In this document: one piece after another, positions 24,076 to 37,891 of the stretch | Numbering within the stretch: the first letter of the stretch is position 1 | Layout: every line of letters starts with the position of its first letter | DNA from: Pezicula radicicola | Lineage: Eukaryota; Ascomycota; Leotiomycetes; Helotiales; Dermateaceae | Length of the DNA stretch: 64,000 nucleotides | Direction of reading: 5' to 3' | NCBI GenBank assembly: GCA_003008705.1 | Contig: PDUO01000043.1 | Coordinates: 347,489 to 411,488, forward strand | The notes under the pieces: model-generated | What the model saw: the letters and a program-made list of their open reading frames with translations, nothing else | Told to the model about the DNA's origin: nothing | Database searches by the model: none | Position numbers and translations under genes: made by a program

Positions 24076-24591
24076 CAACAGGTTGTCAGTTCCTGCGGAC
24101 GAATGCGCGAAACGGTAGGTATATTGAAAGATAATCCACCACCACTCACCAGACTGAAGCGAGCCCTCCCGACCCCCTATCTGAGTGCTAGATTCGCCAA
24201 AGCGTAAGCGGAAATGAATCACACGGATTGTGCAGATCGTCTCAAAGCGCAACACAGCAAATGACTTAGCTCTTGGTGCTCGCAAGGCTGATAACCTCCT
24301 CGGCTCTCTTGATGTGGAATGCTACTACTGTACTGTGAGCCCTACGACTCCTCTAGAGTTTCGCTTGTCGAAACCCCAAGATGCCTTGTACTGTATGTAA
24401 GTAAGCAGCCTGAATCTTGGCGCATCCAAGCCTACTTCTAGTACCTCACCATCCCAGCAAAGAAAGCCATTATATTGAACCCGTCTCCATCTTTCTTTCC
24501 CTCTCCGTTTCTATCTGCCCCAGACTGTATTTTTAGAAGTTCACCAGCCATCAGTGTTGTGTTTAGGTAGACACTTCATACCACGCAGAAC
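24076..24591. other. Intergenic spacer before LtrA-family gene
   Basis: Tandem genes on the + strand are separated by 516 bp. TACTGTACTGTG occurs near 24327. No gene seen. Confidence 0.6.
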
Positions 24592-26901
24592 ATGTCGGTA
24601 ACTCCTACGACCAGTGGTGCAAGTACGCTTCATAGTCAGAGCCATCATCCTCATCATCATCGTGGTCGGAGACTCAAACACTTCATTTTACCTGATGGCA
24701 AGAAGGTTCATATTGCGCTCTCGCCTGAAGAGGCCGCGTCTCTGCGCCAGAGACTGAACGCAATCTCAAAGGATGAACCTTTTGATATCGTTATTAACGC
24801 ATCGCCAGAGCATTTGGTACAATTCCTGTCTACTTCTGATCTTGCAAACTACGCGATTGCCTCTTGAGCTACAATTATAAATCACTGAGACGCTGGTTTA
24901 CTTAGGAAGCCCTTCGCCAAGCTCATAGTCATCATGAAATGCGGCGCGAGACGTTGCGACAGACCCATGGACCAGCCTTTGACGAGTTCGAGGATGTCAG
25001 AGCCGAGCTGGATGCCCTTGGAAACGAGCTTCACATGTTGACAGATCACGCTGTAGCCTTAGATGCCAGTTTCTCAAAATACGGGTACAGTGCTCACTTG
25101 AGAACATACGACGATGCAGCGCCGGGCTCGTCAACAGTCAGTGGCGGCTTTCATGATCATGATCATGTGAAGAAATACTGGGAAGCCGAACGACGGAATG
25201 GAAGAGTCATGAAGCTTTACAAGAAGCCTGTGGTCCGTCAGTACTTTCATCGGGGGCTTTTATGGAGAGCATCTGGTTTGGCTGAAGTGGCATCTTTCGA
25301 GTTGTTTGTAGACCTACTCTATGTAGGAATTCTTGCCATCAATGGGGACCACGCATCCGAGGATACAACAGGGCACGAACTCCTTCGTTTTTGTATAACA
25401 TTCATCATGTCCTGGAAAATATGGAGTGACATTGCACTCATCATCTCGGTAAGGATAATATTTTCCTTCATATTTCGACACAGCATCGGGCAATTACTGA
25501 CTCCTAAATTCTCAAGTGGTTTGAGACAGATGATATTGTCCAACGGATTTCAGTCCTATTTATTATGGCATGTCTATTAGGGTAAGTAATCAATCGACGA
25601 AAACAAAACTGCGAACTAATGCTATTGGTAGTCTTACAATAAACATGCTGGAAGCTTTTGAGAAGACTTATCTACAGCTTGTTGCCTTTTACCTGGCAGC
25701 CCGCCTCTTCATGGCGGCATACTTTATAGCTCTTGCTGGAGCAGTCCCGATGGTACGCGCGATGATGATCATGCAATCCATCATAATCATAACCCCGAGT
25801 GCACTTTGGGTCGCCAGCATTCATGTCGAAATGCCGCTACGACTGGTACTAGTATGGCTAGCCATATTTTTGGACCTTTGTGCATCAATGTTCATAGTTT
25901 TCGTCATACGCGGGGCAAAGCTTTTCTCTAAAGCTCTCGAAGATTGGGTGGAGCGTATATTTGAGTTCTACCCTGCAGCGAACATCGAACATAAGGTGGA
26001 GCGTACGAATGCCTTCGTCACGCTAGTTTTTGGATACGCTGTGGTTGCCATTATTTACCAAAATGCCGCATCGAATGGTCTGAATGCATTTTATGGTAAA
26101 GCCATCCTCGGCCTAATTCAAAGCTTCTGTTTTAATTGGATTTATTTCGAGGTCGATGGTGCAGACCTTTTTACCCATGCAATCCGGCGGAATGTCATTT
26201 CAGGTATGGTCCTTGCCTCTCCACTTTCGAGGAATCCATTAGTCTCCTTTACTGTAAAGAAGAAGCTAACATTTCACTCAACTCAGCATTACTTTGGAGC
26301 TCGATTCATCTCCCGTTTATAATGGCGTTCGTGCTAGGTGCAGCGGCCCTATCCAAACTAGTAGTGGCCACTGACTGCCCTAACGCATCTCTCGAAACTC
26401 TCACGATATTCTATATGGACAAATCGGAGCCTGATATCCCAGTAGGTCTTCGATGGTTCTATTGTGGTGGCTTAGGTATTGCCCTGTTCTGCATGGGTAT
26501 GTTGAATTCTTCCGCCTTATCATAGCTATGCTGACATACACAAAGGCCTCATTTCAGTAAGTCATATACACAAGGAAGCTGGTGGCACTCGCCTAAAGAA
26601 GATCCACCGGTTGAGCAACCGTTTAGGCGTGTGCATAGTGCTCTTCTGTCTGCCACTTGCACGTAATCTCAACTCTCTGCAGTTAATTTCTATTGTTACC
26701 GGGCTTGTTGTCTGGGTGCTTCTGCTTGAGTTATGGGGTGTGAGTTGCCCTGAGGATTCTTTCTTTGGAGAAAAGAATACTTGTAATTACACTGCTCGAT
26801 GTAAGGCGTCGAAACTTCAATCAGCTGCTACGTCTGGTGATATTATTCACGTCAAAGACTTGAATGACGGAGCTGAAAAGGGCATGTATGAGCTTAGCTG
26901 A
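24592..26901 (+). CDS. LtrA (low temperature requirement A) family membrane protein
   Basis: Six exons (24592-24816, 24906-25448, 25517-25581, 25632-26203, 26287-26496, 26546-26901) give 656 residues. The N-terminal 200 residues are soluble and begin with a His-rich tract (HSQSHHPHHHRGRR). After that come about ten or more hydrophobic segments. The LtrA signature is visible: VASFELFVDLLYVGILAING, then ERTNAFVTLVFGYAVVAIIY. The first intron starts at GTAC (24817), inside what would otherwise read on to a stop at 24867; using it joins INASPEHL to EALRQAHSHHE. LtrA proteins are common in fungi and of unknown transport role. The tail is short and polar. Confidence 0.88.
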
Positions 26902-27440
26902 GCTGTACTGTTCGGCTTGATGTAAGAGATCATTTTGATCTAGGCCATATTGACATATAAAGGATAGTTTGCTTAAATTGAGTTACTCAGACCAAGTGAG
27001 CTACTCTGGTGAAATAAGACATTTGATTCCATCTCTTATATCTTCACAGAGAGCTATTCAACTTATCTCTTACAAAGCAAGTAATAAGGTAATTAAACCG
27101 TGCACATAGGGCATATATGAAAATCGGGTTCTAAGCGCAACTCTCAGAGGTCATCTCCGCGCTTCCATTCAACCATCACTGCTTAGACATATCCCAAGAT
27201 TCACCAATTTAGATGCAAATAAACGTTTATTCTGCCACACCCACAGGTTGAACTTCAAAACTAACAATAACCAAAACTAACAATAACCTACCACGTGACC
27301 TCCCGGCTTACCTTACAAAAAAACGTGGAGCTTATTTTACGCTTCACACTTTGCCTGGCACCACGGAAATTTTAACAGGTACTCCATACTGAATACTGGG
27401 AGAAAAGGATAGCACAAGAACCATATTGAAATTCTTAGTT
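26902..27440. other. Intergenic spacer, LtrA gene to DUF952 gene
   Basis: Contains an imperfect direct repeat AACTAACAATAACC at about 27258-27290. No coding evidence. Confidence 0.5.
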
Positions 27441-27943
27441 ATGACTCCATTAACCTTCCCCACCAACATCTTCAAAATCGTGCCCTCGGCGCCACCCACC
27501 CCACTCCCACGTACACTTCCCTCCAGCGACCTTGATCTCAAAGACGGCTTTACCCATACATCTACAGCCCGCGTAATTCCAACCACCACTGGCCTCTTTT
27601 TCTCATCGGCCTCCGAAATCTGGATCTTGAAACTTAGCACCAAAGCTCTTGTAAGTACCAATTTTCCAGATCAGAATTACTCCTTCCAAGTTTATTACTC
27701 GTTGCTCCTGGCATATCTAGACCAAGTGAACTAATCCCGAGTTTTTGACTGTAGGCTGAAGAAGGGGGACGACTGGTTTGGGAAGGTCCGGAAGGATGTG
27801 TTCATGTTTATAGGGACAGAGAGATGGCGCGACTGGGGGAGGGAACTGTGACTGGAGTTAAGCGGTATGAGAGGAGAGAAGGGCAATCCTGGAGTGAAGT
27901 GTTTGCGGGGGGTGACGGGTGGCTAGTAGATGAAGAGACGTAG
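27441..27943 (+). CDS. DUF952-family small protein
   Basis: Two exons, 27441-27650 and 27755-27943, joined in phase at GTAAGT and TGTAG, give 132 residues. The joined product shows the DUF952 pattern: IFKIVPSAPP, then DLKDGFTHTSTARVIPTTTG with the conserved DGF-H-S core, FFSSASEIWILKL, and in exon two LVWEGPEGCVHVYRD, matching the usual WE...HxY segment, followed by VTGVKRYE. The family is a small single-domain fold of unknown function found in bacteria and fungi. Each exon alone looks unremarkable, so it is easily missed. The start is the ATG at 27441; no in-frame ATG lies just upstream. Confidence 0.8.
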
Positions 27944-28339
27944 ATATAGTAAGTTATCCTCTTCAGCTCATGAAATGGTGGGAAGCATGTTGTTTGGACT
28001 GTTCTTCTATTTCAAAGAATTGAAACATTGTAGTCAATTCCCTTCATCTGCTGTATGTACGAAAGTGATGCCTGCCTATGCTAAACGACAAGTCATGAGC
28101 ATGCGTCGCGCTAGTTTCCCCCTTTCTCCGGTTAACTCTCCCAACTACGAAGATACCTTAGACTCTGATCTCGGCTAGCTTACGCCAGGCCCCTTTTTGC
28201 CCTGCATCATAGGTAGCTACGTAACAATTATTTGTATCGGAAGATACGTCCAGGGCTTCAGGAGCTTCAACATTGAATGCCTTTTCAAATGCCACTCAAA
28301 AGGTTCTTCCTAATTAACGTTACGGCAGTGACATACCCG
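27944..28339. other. Convergent spacer, DUF952 gene / HPPD gene
   Basis: Only 396 bp separates the two stop codons. No gene or repeat seen. Confidence 0.6.
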
Positions 28340-30327
<1,988 letters not shown>

Positions 30328-31155
30328 ATGGAAATGACTTCACCAATTCTCACCAAACACGACCTTGGCGTTCTGGAGAAAATCAAAGACCCCGAATCCA
30401 GTCCTTCAGCTCCAATCATTGTGGATGATACACTTCCTCGAGATCCAAACTTCATAGATGCGGCTTTGTACCAGCGTATTGCTCAAAGAGAACGAGACAT
30501 AATCTCGCAGATTCAAAATTTGGAGCTGCAAATCGCCGGCTTGAGACCTAGCCTGGCACCTGAAGCACCACTTCCCCAGTATCAAATCTGTATCAAAAGT
30601 CTTGACAAACTCATCGAGGAACACCCGAGATATGCAAGCGCGAGGAATAATCGCGCCCAGGCAAGACGGAGAGTATTTGGTGATCGGATGCTCGTGAAGG
30701 TCAATGGACCTGTAAGTAAAGGAGCCGCAGCTCCACTACACCCATCAGCGGAGGACTCTGAGATCATCGCTGCTTCGAAAGCAACGTTAGAAGATCTCGA
30801 TATAGCTATCTCGCTCCTCAGACCGTCGACACCTTTTACATCACTCTCCCCCATAACCGCCAAGACTCTCTCTCAGTCCTATACCCAACGGGGAGCTCTA
30901 TATCACCTTACAGCCAAGGCCCTCTCCACGTCAGGTGAAGGAATTCCTCGTCTTATGATTGATGCAGTGCGGAAAGAAGCCAATTGGACAGCAGTGGACT
31001 TTGAAGAGAATGCCGCGCAAGACTTCATGCTGGGCGGACGTTATGGAAATGAAGTTGCAAGGCAGCTGGCTGTGACCACAAACCCAACTGCCAAGCTCTG
31101 CGGGGATATGGTTCGAGAGGCTATGAAGAAGGAGTATGCCGGAGCGAGGTTGTGA
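30328..31155 (+). CDS. TTC36: TTC36-like tetratricopeptide protein
   Basis: Single exon, 275 residues. Two or three TPR-like helices are visible. The segment RYASARNNRAQARRRVFGD matches the NNRAQARRL core of vertebrate TTC36. LEDLDIAISLL, SQSYTQRGALYHL, VDFEENAAQDFMLGG and NPTAKLCGDMVREAMKKE follow in the same order as in TTC36 (LEDLERAVEL, FVQRGLL, RDFERAARLG, NPYAALCNRML). A 25-residue insertion and a longer N-terminus make it larger than the animal protein. In mammals TTC36 binds and stabilises HPPD; here the gene is divergent from HPPD, so a matching role is an attractive inference. Start ATG at 30328, a second at 30334. Confidence 0.85.
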   Translation: MEMTSPILTKHDLGVLEKIKDPESSPSAPIIVDDTLPRDPNFIDAALYQRIAQRERDIISQIQNLELQIAGLRPSLAPEAPLPQYQICIKSLDKLIEEHPRYASARNNRAQARRRVFGDRMLVKVNGPVSKGAAAPLHPSAEDSEIIAASKATLEDLDIAISLLRPSTPFTSLSPITAKTLSQSYTQRGALYHLTAKALSTSGEGIPRLMIDAVRKEANWTAVDFEENAAQDFMLGGRYGNEVARQLAVTTNPTAKLCGDMVREAMKKEYAGARL

Positions 31156-32381
31156 TTGTTGTTGGTGGCAAGGCGCACCGCTTCTTTGTATAATGGTTGT
31201 TTGAAACTGCATGTTTGATTGTAGAGAAGAGCGAGTTTGATGAAATGTATGGGACTTCACATTCAGTGTGTGTATTACTCCGTGTTTCTGTGTGAAATCT
31301 TGTTAACCGAGGTTCTTTCTGTCATATTTCCCTACGTTTGAGAAATGATTTCACTTGCTACGTGCTTGAATAGCAGTAATCATTCCATGGTCTTGTCTCC
31401 GGTGTGCAGCTACGGCGCTTCGGCATTCAGGATACAGAAATCATGGCAGTGGCAATAGTGCCACGAGGGGAAGCCAAGCTGGTTTTTGGGTGCAAAATCC
31501 TCCACAATGGGCAATATAAACTCGACTCGACTTGATATCGGACACTTGCTTTGACTGAAGTATGCAGGAACGCAGATGGAACATTGCACTCACATGTTCT
31601 GACGAGAGCGGCCAACCTCCTGAGCAAAATGTCCGAGATCAGTTTGTGGTAGGATTGCCGTCGAGACTCTTCAACGCAGCTAGGTCATTGAAGCTGGCCA
31701 GTATCTTGAATTCCAAGGTGTCAAAGAGGCCAACACCCTCGCCGTAGATATGTAAAGTTGATTGTCGACTACATATTACGTATGCGTGATGATAAAATAT
31801 TAAAAGCTGGGAGTTACAGAGAGCGTATCACACACTGCCATCACTGAGGGCGTTAAAGCAGATTACTCTTCGCTTCTGTCTTGCATCGACCTCTGTTTTC
31901 AAGATTGACATTCAGTATTATCGAGGGGTTTAGAACGGGCAGCATGCTTACAACCTGCAGGGCACAGCATGACCCTCAGTGAGAACCCAAACGTTACTCA
32001 CGTGGTGACATAGTGGGGACGTCAAGCATGCTTTGAGGCAGCTTGCCTCCTAAGTAAAATAGACAGAAAGTGAAGAAAGGCATGCTTGGGAGTATCAATC
32101 AGTCAAGTGACAGATGTCTTGGATATAACGCTTGATAAATATGCGCGTATTAAGTTGACTGTGGTGCTACTTGCTAGGAGTTTGAGAAGTGCATTGCCTG
32201 ACAGCCCTTGCTGCCGCCTTGCATTCAACTGGTTTTGATAAATGTAGATGCAAATGCTGTGCCATGTACTGGCAAACAGTGCGTAAGGAAGCGGCAGATA
32301 AATCTATACCAAGTAAACCTACAAAGGCACTCACTCGAGTGTACATTTATGTAGGACCTCTGGTAGCATCACATCGAATAT

Positions 32382-32395
32382 GTACTGTACAGTAC
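32382..32395. repeat. 14-bp perfect palindrome GTACTGTACAGTAC
   Basis: Self-complementary over all 14 bases. Variants of the TACTGTAC core recur in many intergenic regions of the window. Confidence 0.7.
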
Positions 32396-34252
32396 GAGCA
32401 AGAGTAAGGACACCACGACTTGCATGACTCAACCATCTGTGTCGCATCCTTATCAACGATGGATGATCAAAAGCATTCTTCCTGTGTAGATGATGACATG
32501 CACAACCTGATACTTGCGTCTTGCGATCTGAGATCAAGGCACCCTTGTTGCAGTCTGCCACTCCTCAGGATGGTGACCTTGAGCTAGGTTGGATGCTAAG
32601 ATTATTTTGCCGCACACAATCAGAACATCTTTGACCAAGAGTACCTAGGTAGTATCGAATCATTTGAGTGAGGAGCGCTTACTCTCTTTAACATCATGAT
32701 GTCTCCCTTCAATAGTAGTAGTAGGAGTAAAAATTATCGTTGAAAACCTTCCTAATAATAAGAAAAATGAAAATCTTCAGCACAGGAAGCTGGACTTTCT
32801 GGAGGTAATAATCTGTCTTCGCGGCGCACTGTGGTCCCTGCTCTCAATCAACCAGGGTGCCCTAGTCGTTCATGTAGACAACCAGGGCCTGTGAAAAGCG
32901 GGTGCTGAGTTCAATGCTCCCGAGTGGCTACAACGGTAACTCCAATAACCCTGGTACAGCAAGTAGAAAAATAAAATAAAATTCCCGAGATACAATCCCA
33001 GAATCCCAGCTTACGAAGGCATGACTACAGAGAAGTGGTTCAAGTGGCCAGGCTGGGTCAGTTGTGTGCCAGCACGTTTGCCAGACTCGCAGACTCGCCA
33101 GACTCTTCCAGTTCCAGTTCCAGCGTTTCAGCGTGGCGTGTATCCGCTACCGTGGGAATCATAGGACCAATCTACAATCAATAATACTTTACCAATACTT
33201 CGTACGGACTGAGCTGACGGAAAAAGAAAATATGAATAAAGACCATCGACGATTGCCTCACGACCTACTACTCCGTCACATCTACTGATTTGAATCATTT
33301 GATGCTTCTTATATTCATATCCTGTGCGGTAGCGCGACGAACCTTGTTCTCTCAGCGTTGGACAAACAGGCATGCTTGAGATCTCAGAATTTGATCAGTC
33401 ACAGAGTAGAAAAGCGTTCTTGTCCTATGCCGCGTGGCTGTCTAGAGCGCAGTATGGAGAACTGAAGGGTATTTTGGATTAAGGCAGTATTGTTGTTGGA
33501 GCCCTTGGCTGGGTTCAATTTCTGTTATTTGACGATATCTCCACTCACTATACCATATCGCTGTTGAGGGGGATCTGCAGCCTTGAATACTGTACTGTAA
33601 TGAAGCCGCCCGTCTTTCTGGGCCGTTGGTGCCGTGAGAGCCCCGCACAGGGCACCGATTGTAGTTGCTAGTATCATATTATAATACAGTATTTCTAAGG
33701 TAGTTATCAGTTCAGCAGTTCTACACGGTATAGGATGCCGTTTTTGTCAATTCTGTACTGTAAAAGTACCCCGTACGGTCAGCCGAACCTTAATATAGTG
33801 TGCCGGAATTGACTCGTCCCAAGCAAGTTCCAACACAGCCGTACGCCCACGCCGGACCGCAACACACCGAGAAGCCAATCCTGTCTGCGTCTGCGAACAG
33901 TCACCGACTCTTTGGGCCAGTACTCAAACCATTATTGGGGTAATACAGTGCAGTACAGTAGGTAATGGCAGCAAGTAGTGGCTACTGCCCGGTAATCAGA
34001 GCATAGTCCAAATGATGCCAGCGCTTCTTAATAGTTCAAATACCGAGTCGCTGGAAGAGGTTAAACATCCGTGAGCTGACGATTCCGCTTTGAAGGCTCT
34101 TCTCCGAATTTAATCTCATGGTCATGCATGGGATGAGATGGCTTCGGCCCACAGAAAAGATCCAGTGCAGAACCCACATCCTTGCCGGGTAGAGCAGGCA
34201 CATAGGGTCCTTCTTAGAGTACGAAGGGTAGGTAGGTACGGATTATTGTACA

Positions 34253-34275
34253 TATATATATATACATATATACAT
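34253..34275. repeat. TA/CATA microsatellite
   Basis: Run of alternating TA with CATATATACAT words. Confidence 0.7.
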
Positions 34276-35369
34276 TGGCATGTTCTTACTCTCTGCTTTG
34301 TCCACTAGTACTATAGTAACTGACTACTGGCCTGCGCTTATTTAAGAGACTTTGCAGTAATGTACCGTTTGGGGTGTTGGGGTCAACCTTCAAGTCGTTG
34401 CGCGACCCAGGGGCTAGGTGCTGTGGTGAGAAACCGACCCAGGGAACTCGACGTCCCCGTGGAGGGGGGATCCTGTTGAGACAGCCGCAGTACCACAGCC
34501 ATTAATACAGAGTTGGGGTATGATTATGTGAGACGAAGTACGATAATTGGGTACTTGACTTCTGTAGGAGTGACAGTATTGTGATTATTGTATTCCATAG
34601 CTCATGTTGTGCTATAGTACCATGGACGATGCTCTCAGAGACATGTGCTACAGAGTTTGACGGCCTCTGACAAAGTTCGATAGCGATAGTATCTCAGCAA
34701 GATCTAGCTAGCTTGGACTTGCCTCCAAGTTATCATCAACATGGATACGGTAGTCCTAGCCGGCCCAGTGCAGTGCCAGTGCTGGATGATTGTAGTACAA
34801 GTATTCTTGTGAGCCTCGAATCCTTGATCCGACTACCTGAGAAATTCACAGAGGGGGAGTTCGACGCATCGCATGTGAGCGTGCATTTGCCCGCTGCCCG
34901 TCTGCTGGCTCTTGCTGTTGTCTCACCATGGGGCCAATTACTATTGTGGGTTATGGAATGATGGCCAGTGAGCGACAGTCTGGCTGTGGCATCCCTGGCG
35001 GCTCCCTGTCAGGAGTTGCTTCTTCCTCGCTAGGTTCCTGCGGAGTGAGCATGGATATGGAAAAGGCCCTGGCATCTTTTTCTGCCTCTTGGCCCTCTGG
35101 ACCAGTCAGCAAGCCTTACCTGTCAACTCCGGTGCTGCGCTGCGCCAACCGCGGTGGGTTTGGAAAGACCCTAGAGTGCCCCATCATGGCCACTGGTTCC
35201 TCTCGGCCCCAAGCCTGAACTCGTAGTTGCACACGCTAAAACCGTCCGCAGACTTTGCAGAGTACCGTCCATGCCACACACCACCCACACATCCTGTATT
35301 GCGCAGTGTTCGGAAATACCAGGCCAACTCCAAGCGAGCCTCCCGCTTGCACCTGGACCTGGACCTGAA

Positions 35370-35470
35370 CCTGCCTGCCTCCTCTTTCTCTTCAATAATC
35401 GCCCGACGCCCAATCCCCGTTCTCTTTCTTTTCTCCTCCTTTCTCCTCTCCTTTTGCTTCCTCCCTCCTC
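35370..35470 (+). promoter_or_regulatory. Pyrimidine-rich tract of the veA promoter/leader
   Basis: Roughly 100 bp strongly biased to C and T on the coding strand, about 0.6 kb upstream of the veA ATG. Position and bias are typical for the region around a fungal transcription start. Confidence 0.4.
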
Positions 35471-35846
35471 CCTACTCGTGCTGCAATAATATCCAACGCC
35501 AAACTTTGACTCTCCAGACGCGATCCGTATGTGAAGGGACGAACATCAAGGGAGGATTGATTGATTGCTGGTTGGTGTCGGACAGGCCAACGTACCCAAG
35601 CGTCTCTCTCTGAGCCTCTGAGCAACCGAAGCAGCGCGTCCCAAGAATCCTAGCGGCGCCCCGACTAGTAGGAGGAAACAACAGCCAACAGCCACCTAGC
35701 ACTCGTCAACGCTCTTGTATCGGCGTCGCCTGAGCAGTTCGTAGACATTCAAACCCTCGTTTCCTCGGCCTCTGAACCTTGACCATTCGACCGGTCTTTC
35801 TCTAACCTCCTAAACGCGAAACTGCCAAATACAATCTATCAAACAG

Positions 35847-35994
35847 GTGAGCATTGCGCATCGTCCGACGTCCTTTTGTCGCTTGGAACAAACCCAAACC
35901 CAAACCCGACTGCTGGGTTCCTCGTGGGGCAGAGTCGTCAACAAGAACTTGGAACTATCGAGGATCAATACTGATCATCTTGCAATAATTGCAG
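35847..35994 (+). other. Probable intron in the veA 5' leader
   Basis: Donor CAG|GTGAGC at 35847 and acceptor AATTGCAG ending at 35994, 148 bp apart, lie just upstream of the veA start codon. Splicing would remove a block of the leader. Transcript data would be needed to confirm it. Confidence 0.45.
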
Positions 35995-36048
35995 TGGACG
36001 AGTTCAAAAATTGTACGAATCAATTCTGCTCGCTCGAGAACCTTGAAA

Positions 36049-37891
36049 ATGGTCGAAGCAACGCCGCACTCGACGAATGCGCACATCCAGCGATCCACAA
36101 AGGAAGGAAGGACACTCACATACTGCTTATCCGTTATTCAACAGCCTGAACGGGCAAGAGCCTGTGGTGCTGGAGCGAAATGTAAGAGTTAACGTTTTCC
36201 ATATTCCCACAACCTCGACTCTAATTTTTTCTCCAGCATCTGCCGACCGACGACCTGTTGACCCGCCACCTGTGGTTGAGCTTCGTATCTATGAAGGTGA
36301 GGGTGGTCCTGAAAATGGAGCTCAAGACATTACATTTTCCTACAATGCCAACTTCTTCCTCTTCGCTACTTTGGAAGTAGCACGTCCCATGGCTCGTGGA
36401 CGTGTCCAAACAGCAGCGGCAACGCAGGCCCCAGTGCTCACTGGAATGCCCGTCTCTGGAATGGCCTATTTGGACCGACCGAAAGAGGCAGGCTACTTCA
36501 TATTTCCTGACCTGTCCGTCCGACATGAGGGGAAGTACTGTCTAAGTTTTAACTTGTACGAGGAGACTAAGGATGCAAAAGATTCCGATGCGGAGCCGAT
36601 GAAGGAGGAGAGCAAGCACAAGGTACCAGCCGCCTCGGGCGTTTCCGATTCCTCCTTTGACTGGCGCTTGGAGGTCAAATCTCTCCCTTTCACTGTCTAC
36701 TCAGCGAAGAAATTTCCAGGGCTAAAGGAGAGTACCGTGTTGAGCCGAACCGTTGCGGAGCAAGGCTGCAGAGTTCGCATCCGTCGCGATGTGCGTATGA
36801 GGAGAAGAGAGGACAAGGGTGAGAACTACGATGAGCATGCTGAGGAGGAGTACGCACGAGTAGGGCGATCTGTCAGTCAGGCGGACCATGAATCTTACAG
36901 ACAACGTTCTTTGAGTGGCTCTCCTATTGACCCTCAGAGACAACCATACACACAGGAGCGCCGGAACTCTGGAGAGTATCCTCCTCAGCCATACCAGGAC
37001 TACACGCCTTCCCCAGTAACTGGTCATTCAGTTCCCCAAGGAGGTAATTTGGCCTTTGGTCCCGTCAATTATGGGCAACAATACCAACAACCGCCTCCCC
37101 CACCTCCATCTCAGTATGCCCAGTCACAGCCACAAACTCAGTCTCAATCAATGCCACCGCAGCAGCAGTACCCTCCGGCTCAGTATCACCAAGCTCCGTA
37201 CCATCAAGCTCCACAGTACCATCAACCGCCGCCACCATCTACAGGACCTTACGGATACGCCGAAAGACCATCATATCAACCACCATCACAGCCTCCGCAA
37301 CAACCACAGCAGCAACATCAGCCATATGCTCCACAGCGTGAGTATGAGCCTGAGTATAACAGGAGACCGTCAGCTGTGTATGCTACTCCGCCATTGCCTC
37401 AAGGTGTTCAGTATCCTGCTGTAGATGTGAACTACAACCGAAACGCTCCTTCAACTTCCTATCGTGGTTATCCTCCCCGGCCCAACTCGCCTCCCATACC
37501 AGGCCATGTCAATCTTGCACCTTTGAAGATGGCGCCGATCGAGCCCAAGTACCAGGAACTTACATCGCCTGCTGGGCCACCATCTTCTGCCAATCGCTTC
37601 GCTCCACCATTGCCTAGTCCCAGCTATGACAGGGCGCAAGACCGCCCCGCGCAATATGGTCAATATCCCGCGCCAATTGCGGCTGCCGAGCCGCCACGCA
37701 ATGGGAAGCGCAGTTACGAGAATGTGTTTGGCTCTTCAACTACGGAACAGCCTCTTTACAACGGTATGCGACCGAATGTTCACGAACAAAACTACGATGA
37801 CGAGGATGAAATGTCATTGGAGCAGCTGAAGATGCAATATAAACGTGCAGACGGGACTAATTACTCCCGCGAGCTTCCCGTTCTTGAGTAG
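36049..37891 (+). CDS. veA: Velvet-family regulator VeA
   Basis: Light-responsive global regulator that with VelB and LaeA links development to secondary metabolism. Exons 36049-36181 and 36237-37891 give 595 residues. The velvet domain spans about residues 20-235. Family blocks are plain: [14 protein letters not shown], then across the intron [64 protein letters not shown] and the basic [13 protein letters not shown], a likely nuclear signal. Residues 240-560 are P/Q/Y-rich and disordered. The C-terminus ([17 protein letters not shown]) is typical of VeA. No secondary-metabolism genes are next to it, which fits a global regulator. Start chosen as the ATG opening MVEATPHS. Confidence 0.96.

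Larger units (their letters stand above)
31156..35846. other. Gene-poor stretch upstream of veA
   Basis: About 4.7 kb without any frame that looks coding on either strand. Contains scattered TACTGTAC words, a perfect 14-bp palindrome GTACTGTACAGTAC at 32382-32395, an AT microsatellite near 34253-34275, a GGTAGGTAGGTACG tract at 34227-34240 and, from about 35.37 kb, a long C/T-rich stretch leading toward veA. It may hold veA regulatory sequence or untranslated RNA genes that I cannot identify. Confidence 0.5.

Noticed and set aside
34713..35218. Small + strand frames upstream of veA
   Set aside because: Two short overlapping frames without family likeness, sensible splice joins or typical start context.
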